DNA of 64,000 nucleotides from Streptomyces sp. SAI-135 (GCF_029893805.1 NZ_JARXYP010000002.1:4092001-4156000); one strand, 5' to 3'; counted from the first letter of the stretch, positions 44,629 through 53,215 are shown. Notes: generated from the letters alone by a model not told the origin. Numbers and translations: made by a program.

Positions 44629-44650
44629 GTTCATCGTTCGTTTATCGCGG
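44629..44650 (+). promoter_or_regulatory. AfsR/PHO-type direct-repeat box before the afsS-like gene
   Basis: Two adjacent 11-bp units, GTTCATCGTTC (44629-44639) and GTTTATCGCGG (44640-44650), match the form of the AfsR-binding and PhoP (GTTCACC-like) repeats known in the afsS promoter. It lies 30-51 bp after the afsR stop and about 160 bp before the small gene. Confidence 0.75.
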
Positions 44651-44808
44651 CCCGGCACTCTCGTCTTGTCGTTCCGTCGCGTCGGGGGGCAGACGGGTCG
44701 ACCTGGACCGTTGCACTACGGTGAGCGGTCAGCAGCCGGCCCGGCGACCCTCGGGGGAGTCGCCGGGCCGGGCAACAGATCAGGCATCCGAAACGGGGAG
44801 GCAGTCCC

Positions 44809-44988
44809 ATGAGCGACGAGAACACCACCGACAACATCCACGCCACCGACGTCGAGGACGACACGCCGGTGAGCACGGACAACATCCACGCGACGAGCGA
44901 GCCCCTCAAGGCCACCACGCTCAAGGCGGACGAGGGCACGGCCGAGGCCGGCACGGACAACATCCACGCCACGGACGAGCCCGTCTGA
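44809..44988 (+). CDS. afsS: AfsS-like small repeat protein (sigma-like)
   Basis: 59 residues, acidic, after GGGGAGG (44795-44801). It carries three copies of TDNIHAT, at residues about 7, 23 and 49 (TTDNIHATDVED, STDNIHATSEP, GTDNIHATDEPV). S. coelicolor AfsS is a similarly small protein with repeated T-X-DNHMP motifs, encoded directly after afsR and activated by AfsR. Position, size, repeat structure and the upstream box all agree; the motif itself has changed from DNHMP to DNIHAT. A strong hairpin follows. Confidence 0.8.
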   Translation: MSDENTTDNIHATDVEDDTPVSTDNIHATSEPLKATTLKADEGTAEAGTDNIHATDEPV

Positions 44989-45013
44989 CCGGACTCCTCT
45001 CCCGCACGGGGAC

Positions 45014-45049
45014 CGGCCGCGGCGGCACGGAGGGGAGCCGCCGCGGCCG
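45014..45049 (+). terminator. Strong hairpin after the afsS-like gene
   Basis: CGGCCGCGGCGGC (45014-45026) and GCCGCCGCGGCCG (45037-45049) are perfect 13-base arms with a ten-base loop, 26 bp past the stop. Confidence 0.75.
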
Positions 45050-45066
45050 AGGCGTACCGGGGGGCG

Positions 45067-45347
45067 GTTCAGCACCGGCGCCTGTCGGGGGGCGCGTGCC
45101 GGACCGGCGCCTGCGGGGGGCGCGTGTCATCACGGGCGCCTGCCGGGGAGTACGTACCGGACCGGCGCCTGCGGGGGGGCGTGCCAGCACTGCGCTTGCG
45201 GGGGGCGCGTGCCAGCACTGCGCCTGCCGAGGAGCGCGTGCCAGACCGGCGCCTGCCGAGGAGCGCGTGCCAGACCGGCGCCTCCCGGGGAGCACGTGCC
45301 GGACCGGCGAGCACGTCTCAGGACCCGCGCCCGCCGAAGGGCACTCT
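45067..45347 (+). repeat. Degenerate tandem array of about 29-bp units
   Basis: Eight or nine head-to-tail units of the type GTGCCAGACCGGCGCCTGCC then GAGGAGCGC, with variants (GTGCCAGCACTGCGC, GTACCGGACCGGCGC). The last unit merges into a duplication of the gene end: CAGGACCCGCGC occurs at about 45319 and again at 45349, where it holds the fadD3-like stop. There are no distinct spacers, so it is not a CRISPR array. Confidence 0.85.
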
Positions 45348-46898
45348 TCAGGACCCGCGCAGCTCCCCCTTCACCACCTTGCCGCTCGCGTTCCGGGGCA
45401 GCCGTGACACGAACTCCACCGTCCGCGGGACCTTGTAGTTCGCCATCTCGCGGCGGGCCCAGGCGATCAGGTCGTCGGCGGTCAGGACCGCGTCCGGGCG
45501 GCGGACCACGTACGCCTTGCCGACCTCGCCGAGCCGCGCGTCGGGCACGCCGACGACCGCCACGTCGGCCACCGCCGGGTGCAGGCCGATCAGTTGCTCG
45601 ATCTCCGCCGGGTACGCGTTGAAGCCGCCGACGATGAACATGTCCTTCAGGCGGTCGGTGATGCGGAGGTTGCCCGCCTCGTCCAGGACGCCGATGTCAC
45701 CGGTGCGCAGCCAGCCGTCCTCCGTGACCGCCTCCGCGGTGGCCGCCGCGTCCTCGTAGTAGCCGCGCATGACGTTGAAGCCGCGGACCAGGACCTCGCC
45801 GGGCTGCCCGGGCGGGGCCTCGACTCGCACCTCGGTGCCGGGGATGGCCCGACCGGAGGTCGACGCGATCACCGGCAGCGGGTCACCGCGCCGGCACATC
45901 GTCACGATGCCGCTCGCCTCCGAGAGGCCGTACGCGGTCAGGACCGTCTCCACGCCCAGTTCGCCGTGCAGTTGCTCGACCAGCCGCAGCGGCACCACCG
46001 CCGCTCCGGTCACCACCAGGCGCAGGGCGGACAGGTCGTGGGAGGTGCGCGCCGGGTGGTCCAGGAGGGACTGGTGGAGGGTGGGCGGACCGGGCAGCAC
46101 CGAGACCCGTTCCGCCGCGATGTTGGCGAGGACCGTGTCCACGTCGAACACCGGTTGCGGGATCATCGTCGCCCCGCGCATCAGACAGGCGATCACCCCG
46201 GCCTTGTAGCCGAAGGTGTGGAAGAAGGGGTTCACGATCAGGTAGCGGTCGCCGTGCCGCAACCCGGCCAGTTCGCACCAGACGTCGTACGCCCGCAGTG
46301 TCTGTTCGTGGGTGATCACCGCGCCCTTGGGGCGGCCGGTGGTCCCGGAGGTGAACACGATGTCCGAGGGCCACTCGGGGGCCACGGCGTCGGCGCGTGC
46401 CCGCACCTGTGCCTCCCCCACCCCGTCCCCGCTCGCCAGGAAGTCCTTCCAGGTGCGGTAGTCGGCGGGGGCGTCGTCCGAGAGCACCACCACCTGCTCC
46501 AGGTCCGGCAGCCCCGGCCCCTCCGCGAGCGCCCGGCGCAGGGACGCCACGTAGGAGGTGCCGAGGAAGGTCCCGGTGACGAACAGCAGCCGGGTCCCGC
46601 TCCTGCGCAGCACGTCCGCGGCCTCGGCGCCCTTGAAGCGGGTGTTGAGGGGCACCAGGACAGCACCGGCCGAGACCGCGCCGAGCGCCGAGACCATCCA
46701 GTCCAGGGAGTTGGGGGCCCAGACGGCCACCCGGTCGCCCGGACGCACGCCGTCCGCGATGCACGCGGCCGCCGCGCGTTCCACACGGGCGCCCAACTCG
46801 CCGTAGGTGACGCGGTTCCGGCCCTCCACGACCGCCTCCGTGTCGGCGTACCGCTGCGCCGCCCGGCGGACCAGCTCCGGGATGCTCCGCCACTCCAC
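45348..46898 (-). CDS. FadD3-like acyl-CoA ligase
   Basis: 516 residues from a GTG at 46898 (GGGGAGG five bases upstream). ANL-superfamily ligase: FTSGTTGRPKGAVITHEQ (AMP loop), NPFFHTFGYKAGVIACLMRGAT, VLPGPPTLHQSLLDHPAR, LTAYGLSEASGIVTMCRRG, GWLRTGDIG, RLKDMFIVGGFNAYPAEIEQ and the catalytic Lys in NASGKVVKGELR. NPFFHxFGYKAG and LPGPPTxYQSLLDHPAR are shared with FadD3 of M. tuberculosis, which activates the steroid-derived indanedione propionate. The substrate here is unknown but likely a cyclic or branched acid. Divergent from the thiolase operon, with two operators between. Confidence 0.92.
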   Translation of the reverse strand: MEWRSIPELVRRAAQRYADTEAVVEGRNRVTYGELGARVERAAAACIADGVRPGDRVAVWAPNSLDWMVSALGAVSAGAVLVPLNTRFKGAEAADVLRRSGTRLLFVTGTFLGTSYVASLRRALAEGPGLPDLEQVVVLSDDAPADYRTWKDFLASGDGVGEAQVRARADAVAPEWPSDIVFTSGTTGRPKGAVITHEQTLRAYDVWCELAGLRHGDRYLIVNPFFHTFGYKAGVIACLMRGATMIPQPVFDVDTVLANIAAERVSVLPGPPTLHQSLLDHPARTSHDLSALRLVVTGAAVVPLRLVEQLHGELGVETVLTAYGLSEASGIVTMCRRGDPLPVIASTSGRAIPGTEVRVEAPPGQPGEVLVRGFNVMRGYYEDAAATAEAVTEDGWLRTGDIGVLDEAGNLRITDRLKDMFIVGGFNAYPAEIEQLIGLHPAVADVAVVGVPDARLGEVGKAYVVRRPDAVLTADDLIAWARREMANYKVPRTVEFVSRLPRNASGKVVKGELRGS

Positions 46899-46929
46899 AT
46901 CGGCCTCCCCGAAAGCGGAAACACGTTAG

Positions 46930-46944
46930 CTGACTACCCGTCAG
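46930..46944. promoter_or_regulatory. CTGACG operator, site 4a
   Basis: CTGACTACCCGTCAG flanked by TAG and ATTAG; 32 bp upstream of the CoA ligase start. One mismatch in the left arm. Confidence 0.75.
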
Positions 46945-46956
46945 ATTAGCTGTAGC

Positions 46957-46971
46957 CTGACGGGCTGTCAG
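46957..46971. promoter_or_regulatory. CTGACG operator, site 4b
   Basis: CTGACGGGCTGTCAG, 27 bp from site 4a (centre to centre) and 33 bp upstream of the thiolase start. The pair would let one regulator control both divergent units. Confidence 0.72.
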
Positions 46972-47003
46972 CAGGCCTCACAGTGTGCGGAGGTGCGTGC
47001 AGC

Positions 47004-48155
47004 GTGACATTCAAGGACGCCACGGCGATCGTGGGCATCGGCCGGACCCCCTTCGCCAAGAACCTCGCCGAGGACGAGAGAACCCTGGCCTGCCGGGCCG
47101 TCGTCGCCGCCCTCGACGACGCCGGGATCGCCCCCGGCGAGGTCGACGCCCTGGCCTCGTACACCATGGAGGAGACGGACGAGGTCGAGCTCGCGAAGGC
47201 CGTCGGCCTCGGTGACCTCACCTTCTTCAGCAAGGTCGGCTACGGCGGCGGCGGTTCGTGCGCCACGGTCGCCCACCTCGCGGCGGCGATAGCGAGCGGC
47301 CAGGCCACGGTCGGCGTCGCCTGGCGTTCCCGCAAGCGCGGGTCCGGCCCCCGCCCCTGGACCAACACGACCGTCCAGCTGCCCACCCCCGCCCAGTGGA
47401 CGAGACCCTTCGGCCTGCTCCGGCCCGCCGACGAGATCGCCATGCTCACCCGCCGCTACATGCACGAGTACGGCGTAACCCGCGACCACCTCTTCAACGT
47501 TGCCCTCGCCTGCCGCAACCGCGCCAACCAGAACCCCGCCGCGATCATGTACGACCGCCCCCTGACCCGCGAGATGTACATGACCTCCCGCTGGATCAGC
47601 GAGCCGCTGTGCCTCTTCGACAACTGCCTGGAGACGGACGGGGCACTGGCCTGTGTGCTGGTCGGCCGGGAGCGCGCCCGGGACTGCCCGAACACCCCCG
47701 TCTACGTCCACTCCGCCGCCCAGGGCCTGCCCGCCCAGCACCACGGCATGGTCAACTACTGGAACGACGACCCGCTCACCGGCCCCGCCTGGACGGCCGC
47801 CCGGCACCTGTGGAAGCACGCCGACCTCACCCCGCAGGACGTCGACGTGGCCCAGATCTACGACGCGTTCACCTCCCTCGTCCCGCTCTCCCTGGAGGGG
47901 TACGGCTTCTGCGGCCGCGGGGAGGGCGGCCCCTTCACGGAGGGCGGCGCCCTGGAGATCGGCGGACGGCTTCCCATCAACACCGGCGGCGGGGGCCTCT
48001 CCGAGGCGTACGTGCACGGCTTCAACCTCATCGACGAGGGCGTCCGGCAACTGCGCGGCACCAGCACCGCGCAGGTCCCGGACGCCACCACCTGCCTCGT
48101 CACCGCCGGCGAGGGCGTACCCACCTCCGCCCTGCTGCTGACCAACAGGAGCTGA
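47004..48155 (+). CDS. Thiolase-fold lipid-transfer protein (Ltp2-like, probable aldolase/thiolase subunit)
   Basis: 383 residues from a GTG at 47004 (GGAGG ten bases upstream). KDATAIVGIGRTPFAKNLAEDERTL, KVGYGGGGSCATVAHLAAAI, VAQIYDAFTSLVPLSLEGYGFCGRGEGG and PINTGGGGLSEAYVHGFNLIDEGVRQLRG are typical of SCP2/Ltp thiolase-like proteins. In steroid catabolism such proteins (Ltp2) pair with a DUF35 protein to form a retro-aldolase that cuts the side chain, using tyrosines rather than the thiolase cysteine. IYDAF holds a conserved Tyr. A DUF35 gene follows one base after the stop, supporting the same type of complex. Confidence 0.88.
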   Translation: MTFKDATAIVGIGRTPFAKNLAEDERTLACRAVVAALDDAGIAPGEVDALASYTMEETDEVELAKAVGLGDLTFFSKVGYGGGGSCATVAHLAAAIASGQATVGVAWRSRKRGSGPRPWTNTTVQLPTPAQWTRPFGLLRPADEIAMLTRRYMHEYGVTRDHLFNVALACRNRANQNPAAIMYDRPLTREMYMTSRWISEPLCLFDNCLETDGALACVLVGRERARDCPNTPVYVHSAAQGLPAQHHGMVNYWNDDPLTGPAWTAARHLWKHADLTPQDVDVAQIYDAFTSLVPLSLEGYGFCGRGEGGPFTEGGALEIGGRLPINTGGGGLSEAYVHGFNLIDEGVRQLRGTSTAQVPDATTCLVTAGEGVPTSALLLTNRS

Positions 48156-48156
48156 C

Positions 48157-48564
48157 ATGCTCGAACCGGTGAAGGACGCCACCAGCGCCCCCTTCTGGCA
48201 GTACGCCGCCCAGGGCGAACTCCGCGTCCAGGCCTGCGCCGACTGCGGCGAGGTCCGCTTCCCGCCCCGCCCCTGCTGCCCGCACTGCCAGTCCTTCGGC
48301 ACACAGTGGCGTCCGGTCTCCGGGCGCGGCCGGATCTGGTCCTGGGTCGTCCCCCACCCGCCCCTCCTGCCCGACTACGCGGCGCAGGCGCCGTACAACG
48401 TGATCGTGGTGGAACTGGAGGAGGCTCCGCGGATCCGGCTGGTCGGGAACCTGGTCACGGCGGCCGGGGCGCGGCTCGACTCCCTCGATCCGGGCCGGAT
48501 CCGGATCGGCGCCCGGGTGCACGCGGTGTTCTCCGACGGGCTTCCGCAGTGGGTGCTGTCATGA
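48157..48564 (+). CDS. Zn-ribbon OB-fold (DUF35) protein
   Basis: 135 residues. The rubredoxin-like zinc ribbon CADCGEVRFPPRPCCPHCQS (four Cys, near 28-46) is followed by an OB-fold: GRGRIWSWVVPHPPLLPDY, PYNVIVVELEEAPRIRLVGNL, IGARVHAVFSDG. DUF35 proteins are obligate partners of thiolase-like enzymes or MaoC hydratases, binding acyl-CoA. It is co-translated with the thiolase-like gene upstream and overlaps the enoyl-CoA hydratase gene downstream. Confidence 0.93.
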   Translation: MLEPVKDATSAPFWQYAAQGELRVQACADCGEVRFPPRPCCPHCQSFGTQWRPVSGRGRIWSWVVPHPPLLPDYAAQAPYNVIVVELEEAPRIRLVGNLVTAAGARLDSLDPGRIRIGARVHAVFSDGLPQWVLS

Positions 48565-49334
48565 CCGGGCTGCGGGTCGGCGCCGACAAGGACACCGGCG
48601 TCGCGGTCGTCACCCTCGACCGGCCGCACCGGCTGAACGCCATCGACCTGCCCATGCGGGACGAACTCGTCGCCTGCTGGCAGGAGTTGCGCTTCGACGA
48701 CTCCGTACGGGCGGTCGTGCTCACCGGCGCCGGGGAGCGGGCCTTCTGCACCGGCCTCGACCGGGACGCCGAGGTCCCGCAGCCGAACTCCCCCTACATG
48801 AGCGACGATCCGCTCCTGCACGTCGGCCCGAAGTCCAACGACCTCTGGAAGCCGGTCGTCGCTGCGGTGAACGGGATGGCCTGCGGGGGCGCCTTCTACC
48901 TGCTGGGCGAGTGCGACTTCCTCGTCGCCGACCCGGCCGCCACCTTCTTCGACCCGCACACCACGTACGGCATGGTCAGCGCCTACGAGTCGGTGCTCAT
49001 GGCGCTGCTCATGCCCCACGGGGAAGCCGCGCGCACGGCACTCATGGGGACCGCGGAACGACTCTCCGCCGAGCGCGCCCACACCATCGGGCTCGTCACC
49101 GAACTCAGCGAGCCCGGCGGGTCGTTGGCGGCCGCCACCGCCGCCGCGGACATCATCGCCGGGTATCCGCCGGAAGGGGTGCAGGGCACGGTCCGCGCGC
49201 TCTGGGCCGCCAAGGAGGCCGCCGTGCAGCGGGGCTTCGCACAGGCGCCGCACCTCGTCGCGCTTGGGAACCTGCCGCCGGAACGGCAGGCCGGACTGTT
49301 CCGTTCCCGGCAGCCCGGATTCAGGTTGCGTTAG
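48561..49334 (+). CDS. Enoyl-CoA hydratase/isomerase
   Basis: 257 residues; the ATG overlaps the DUF35 stop (ATGA). Crotonase fold: VAVVTLDRPHRLNAIDLPMRDEL, VVLTGAGERAFCTGLDRD (oxyanion hole), AAVNGMACGGAFYLLGECDFLVADPAATFFDPHTTYGMVSAYES. The usual catalytic Glu pair is not obvious: the second oxyanion segment reads NGMACGGAF and is followed by HTTYGMVSAYES, so hydratase, isomerase or hydrolase activity remains open. Third gene of the thiolase-DUF35-hydratase operon. Confidence 0.9.
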   Translation: MTGLRVGADKDTGVAVVTLDRPHRLNAIDLPMRDELVACWQELRFDDSVRAVVLTGAGERAFCTGLDRDAEVPQPNSPYMSDDPLLHVGPKSNDLWKPVVAAVNGMACGGAFYLLGECDFLVADPAATFFDPHTTYGMVSAYESVLMALLMPHGEAARTALMGTAERLSAERAHTIGLVTELSEPGGSLAAATAAADIIAGYPPEGVQGTVRALWAAKEAAVQRGFAQAPHLVALGNLPPERQAGLFRSRQPGFRLR

Positions 49335-49370
49335 CAATTTCGATGCCCTGTACAGGCGTATGCTCACCGC

Positions 49371-50339
49371 ATGGTGGAACATCGCATGGTCGAGGTGAAC
49401 GGCATACGGCTGCACATCGCGGAGGAGGGCGAGGGTCCCCTCGTCGTGCTGCTGCACGGCTTCCCGGAGTCCTGGCACTCCTGGCGCCACCAGTTCGGCC
49501 CGCTGGCCGCGGCCGGGTTCCGGGTGGTCGCGCCGGACCAGCGCGGGTACGGCGACAGCGACCGCCCCGAGGACGTGGCGGCGTACAGCATCCTCCACCT
49601 CGTCGGGGACGTCGTCGGGCTGGTGCACGCGCTGGGCGAGGAGACGGCGTTCGTCGTCGGCCACGACTGGGGAGCCCCCGTCGCCTGGCACACCGCGCTG
49701 CTGCGGCCCGACGTGGTGCGCGGCGTGGCGGGGCTGAGCGTGCCGCCGCCGTTCCGGGGCGAGCGACCGCCGCTCCAGACCATGCAGGAACGGTTCGGCG
49801 GCCACTTCTACTGGAACTACTTCAATCTGCCCGGGGTCGCCGACGCCGAGTTCGGCGCGGACCCCCGCTCCGCCCTGCGCCGGCTGCTGGTCGGCGCCTC
49901 GGGCGACGGGGAGGGCGCCGGGCGCTACGAGCAGGCCCTGGTGAGCGACCCGGACCGCGGCTGGCTCGCGGACATGCCCGACCCCGAGACGCTCCCGGCC
50001 TGGCTCACCGAGGCCGACCTCGACGAACTCGCCGACAGCTACGCCAAGGGCTTCACCGGCGCCCTCAACTGGTACCGCAACCTGGACCGCAACTGGGAAC
50101 TGACGGCCCCCTGGCACGGTGCCCGGGTCACCCCGCCGGCCCTCTACCTGTACGGCGACAAGGACCTGGTCCCTGCGTTCCCCGGAACACCGGAACTCAT
50201 CGAGAAGCTCCCCGAACTGATGCCCAACCTGGTCCGCGACCCGATCGTGCTCCCCGGCTGCGGCCACTGGACCCAGCAGGAGCGCCCGAACGAGGTGAAC
50301 ACGGCACTGCTGGAGTTCCTGACGGGTCTGCGGGACTGA
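49371..50339 (+). CDS. Alpha/beta hydrolase, epoxide hydrolase-like
   Basis: 322 residues. VVLLHGFPESWHSWRHQ (HGxP motif), APDQRGYGDSDRPED, VVGHDWGAPVAW with nucleophile Asp99, YLYGDKDLVPAFPG (acid) and GCGHWTQQERP (His). An Asp nucleophile with HGFPE is typical of soluble epoxide hydrolases, which open epoxides to diols; a haloalkane dehalogenase is less likely. It is 36 bp after the hydratase stop and may belong to the same transcript. A second in-frame ATG at 49386 is possible; neither has a clear ribosome site. Confidence 0.88.
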   Translation: MVEHRMVEVNGIRLHIAEEGEGPLVVLLHGFPESWHSWRHQFGPLAAAGFRVVAPDQRGYGDSDRPEDVAAYSILHLVGDVVGLVHALGEETAFVVGHDWGAPVAWHTALLRPDVVRGVAGLSVPPPFRGERPPLQTMQERFGGHFYWNYFNLPGVADAEFGADPRSALRRLLVGASGDGEGAGRYEQALVSDPDRGWLADMPDPETLPAWLTEADLDELADSYAKGFTGALNWYRNLDRNWELTAPWHGARVTPPALYLYGDKDLVPAFPGTPELIEKLPELMPNLVRDPIVLPGCGHWTQQERPNEVNTALLEFLTGLRD

Positions 50340-50342
50340 CGG

Positions 50343-50831
50343 TCAGGGCACCAGGTCGGCTTCGGGTTCGACCTGGCAGTGGTCGAGGTGCTCGAGGAGG
50401 GCGGCGCTCGCCTTCACCCGGACGGTCGCTGTGCCCTTGGCGGGCACCGTGACCTCCGGGTATTCGACCGACAGCAGGTGCCCCTCCTCGTCGTCGAAGG
50501 AGATGGACGCCCGGAACCTGCCCTCGCGGCTGTTCGGGTTGGTGACCTCGGCCGTCGAGTACGGATCGGTTCTCGTCGCACAGCTCACCAGCCGCGCCGA
50601 ACCGTCCGTCAGCACCTTGGTGCGGCTGGACGAACCGCCGCCGCTGCCCCCGCTGGTGCTGTAGCTGTCGTGGTCCTGACTGGAGCTGCTGCACCCCCCG
50701 CCGCTGTCACTGTCGCTGTGACTGCTCCTGTGCCGCCCGCTGCTCTTGTGGCCGCTGGAGAAGCCCGTCAGCGCGAGGACCACCGTCGCCATGACCGCCG
50801 TGAACCTGAGAACCCGCCCCCGTGAATGCAT
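50343..50831 (-). CDS. Secreted or membrane-anchored hypothetical protein, Ser-rich
   Basis: 162 residues: an N-terminal hydrophobic signal (MHSRGRVLRFTAVMATVVLALTG), a Ser/His/Gly-rich stretch (about 25-70, with C-SSSS), then a small beta domain (VLTDGSARLVSCATRTDPYSTAEVTNPNSREGRFRASISFDD, VTVPAKGTATVRVKA) similar to FxLYD or other short Ig-like folds. Two cysteines (SCAT, DHCQ) may pair outside the cell. No lipobox cysteine. Function unknown; faces the hydrolase gene tail to tail. Confidence 0.75.
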   Translation of the reverse strand: MHSRGRVLRFTAVMATVVLALTGFSSGHKSSGRHRSSHSDSDSGGGCSSSSQDHDSYSTSGGSGGGSSSRTKVLTDGSARLVSCATRTDPYSTAEVTNPNSREGRFRASISFDDEEGHLLSVEYPEVTVPAKGTATVRVKASAALLEHLDHCQVEPEADLVP

Positions 50832-50866
50832 GGGATCACCCTAACGGGGGCCACCGACAGCCGGAC

Positions 50867-53215
50867 TCAGGTGGCTCTGGCCGTCCCCGTCCCCTTCTCC
50901 GCGTCCAGCGCGTACACGCACCGGTCCTTGCTGCACGCGTACACCACGCCGTCCTTGACCACCGGCGAGCCGGTGATCTCCCCGCCGGTGGCGAGCTTCC
51001 AGCGCAGGCGGCCGTCGTCGGCCTTCAGGGTGTAGAGCAGGTGGTCGGTGGAGCCGAAGTGGATCCGGCCCTCGGCGACCGCGGGCGAGCCCACGATGTC
51101 CCCGCCGGCCTGGAAGCGCCACTTCGGCGTGCCGGTGACGGCGTCCAGCGTGTACAGGCCCTTGCCGCTGCCCACGTGGACATGGCCCCCGGCCACCAGC
51201 ACCGGCTCGACCGACGCCCGGGCCTCGGTGGCAATGCGCCAGCGGTCACGGCCGTCGGTCGCGTCGAGGGCGTACACCGTGCCGAGGTAGTCGGCGAGGT
51301 ACACCCCGCCGCCCGTCACGGCGGCCCCGGGCACGAAGGTCGGCGGGCACAGGAAGACCGCCGGGGCCTCGAAGTGCCAGCGCACCCGTCCGCTCGCCAC
51401 GTCCAGGGCCATGACACGCGTCCCGGCCGAGACGTACACGGACCCGTCGTGGGCCTGGGCCACCCGGACCGGCACCCCGCCGCAGGAGGCCGCGTCTCCG
51501 ATGGGGAACGCCCAGCGCTCCTCGCCGGTGCGGGCGTCCAGGGCCCGCAGGCGGCCCTCCTGCCAGACGTAGACCGTGCCCTCGTGGAGCGCGGGTCCGG
51601 CCTCGGGCGACTCGAAGTCGGTCTGGCAGCCGGCGATCTCCCAGAGCTTCTGCCCGGTGGCGGCCTCCCACGCCTGGACGCCGCCGCCGCGCGTGCCGGT
51701 GATGACGGTGCCGCGCTCGGCCTTGAGCGAGTACACCCAGGCGTCGGTGTTCAGCCGCCACTGGTCGGCGCCCTCGCGGGCGTCGAGGGCGAACAGGGTG
51801 GGTCCGTCGGAGGCGTGGATACGGCCGTCCGCGACCGCCATCGACCAGGCGACGTCCCGCGTCTTGAAGCGGCGGCGGCCGGTCGCGACATCCAGGGCGT
51901 GCACCTCGAAGGAGGTGACGTAGACGAGGTCTCCGGCGACGGACGGGGTGCCCCACACGTCGTTCGACATGCGGAACCGCCAGGGCCGCCAGCCGGCCGC
52001 GGACTCCGGCTGCGCGGGCGGGGGCGCCGGTACGGCCGGGCCCACGGCGGCGTCGGTGCCGTTGACGCCGGGGCGTGGCCGGGACCAGGAGGCGACCAGG
52101 CCGGCCTCCGGCGGGGGCGCCTTCACGGCGGCGGCCCGGGCATCGGCGACGCGCGGTCCGGGCCCGATGGGCACCTGGGCGCCGGCGAGGCGCACCGGAC
52201 CGGTGTCGGGGGCGCCCACGGGGACCGGGGCGGGCCGCGGCGGGTCGTAGGCGGGCGGCGGCGGTACGGCCGGGCGGCCGCCTCCGCTGCGGGCACCGCC
52301 GGCCTGGGTGGGCGCCGGACGCCCGCCGCGCCGCGACTCGATCAGGGCGACGGCCTTCTCGGGCAGCCACGCCGAGGCCGTGCCGCTGTCGTCGGAGCCG
52401 GAGCCGAAGAGGTGGGGTGCGAGCTGGGCCTGGAGGTCGGCCGGGTTGGGGCGCCCGGTGGCCTCCATCTGCATGCAGGACTCGATGAGCGGGCGCAGCT
52501 CGTCCGGGAGGCCTTCGAGGTCGGGACCCTCCCGCAGCAGCATGAACACCGTCTCGACCGGGTTGGCGCCGTGGAAGGGCGGGTGGCCGGTGGCGGCGAA
52601 GACCAGCATGGAGCCGAGCGAGAAGACGTCGCTGGCGCCGGTGACGCTGCGGGAGTCCTTGGCCTGCTCGGGGGACATGTAGGCGGGGGTGCCGACGGCG
52701 ACGTTCGTCATCGTCAAACGGGTGTTCGAGACGCCGGACGCGATGCCGAAGTCGATCACCCGGGGGCCGTCCTCGACCACCAGGACGTTGGAGGGCTTGA
52801 GGTCGCGGTGGACGAGACCGGCGCCGTGGATGGACTGGAGGGCCTCGGCGACGCCCGCCGCGAGCCAGCGCACCGCCTGGGCCGGCAGCGGCCCGCACTC
52901 GTTCACTATCTCCTCGAGGGAGGGCGCCGGGACGTACGCGGTGGCCAGCCACGGCACGGCCGCGCGCGGGTCGGCGTCGACCACGGCCGCCGTGTAGAAG
53001 CCGGAGACCGCCCGGGCCGCCTCCACCTCGCGGGTGAAGCGCACGCGGAAGAGCTGGTCCTCGGCGAGCTCCGTACGGACCGTCTTGATCGCCACGCGCC
53101 GGCCCGACGCCGAGCGCGCGAGATAGACCAGCCCCATGCCGCCGGCACCCAGCCGTCCCAGCACCTCGAACGGCCCGATCCTGCGCGGATCGTGCTGCGT
53201 CAGCTGATCCACCAC
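50867..53215 (-). CDS. Ser/Thr protein kinase with C-terminal PQQ-like beta-propeller
   Basis: 782 residues from tandem GTG codons at 53215/53212. Residues 10-265 are a Hanks kinase: GRLGAGGMGLVYLAR, Lys44 in VAIKTV, HRDLKPSN (Asp138), DFGIASG (155-157), GTPAYMSPEQ. A Pro/Ala/Gly linker (about 300-430) has no hydrophobic segment. The C-terminal 340 residues are repeated blades (GTPSVAGDLVYVTSFEVHALDVATGRRRFK, GSPAVAEGRIHFGSTDHLLYTLKADDGRLRWK). Most PQQ-propeller kinases have a transmembrane helix placing the propeller outside; here the propeller appears cytoplasmic. Ligand and targets unknown. Confidence 0.93.
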   Translation of the reverse strand: MVDQLTQHDPRRIGPFEVLGRLGAGGMGLVYLARSASGRRVAIKTVRTELAEDQLFRVRFTREVEAARAVSGFYTAAVVDADPRAAVPWLATAYVPAPSLEEIVNECGPLPAQAVRWLAAGVAEALQSIHGAGLVHRDLKPSNVLVVEDGPRVIDFGIASGVSNTRLTMTNVAVGTPAYMSPEQAKDSRSVTGASDVFSLGSMLVFAATGHPPFHGANPVETVFMLLREGPDLEGLPDELRPLIESCMQMEATGRPNPADLQAQLAPHLFGSGSDDSGTASAWLPEKAVALIESRRGGRPAPTQAGGARSGGGRPAVPPPPAYDPPRPAPVPVGAPDTGPVRLAGAQVPIGPGPRVADARAAAVKAPPPEAGLVASWSRPRPGVNGTDAAVGPAVPAPPPAQPESAAGWRPWRFRMSNDVWGTPSVAGDLVYVTSFEVHALDVATGRRRFKTRDVAWSMAVADGRIHASDGPTLFALDAREGADQWRLNTDAWVYSLKAERGTVITGTRGGGVQAWEAATGQKLWEIAGCQTDFESPEAGPALHEGTVYVWQEGRLRALDARTGEERWAFPIGDAASCGGVPVRVAQAHDGSVYVSAGTRVMALDVASGRVRWHFEAPAVFLCPPTFVPGAAVTGGGVYLADYLGTVYALDATDGRDRWRIATEARASVEPVLVAGGHVHVGSGKGLYTLDAVTGTPKWRFQAGGDIVGSPAVAEGRIHFGSTDHLLYTLKADDGRLRWKLATGGEITGSPVVKDGVVYACSKDRCVYALDAEKGTGTARAT

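Noticed and set aside
45067..45347. Possible CRISPR array
   Set aside because: Units are head to tail with no unique spacers, they vary in length, and no cas gene is in the window.
50335..50345. CTGACGGTCAG near the end of the epoxide hydrolase gene
   Set aside because: Looks like the operator but is four bases too short and lies between two convergent stop codons, which supply the TGA/TCA ends.
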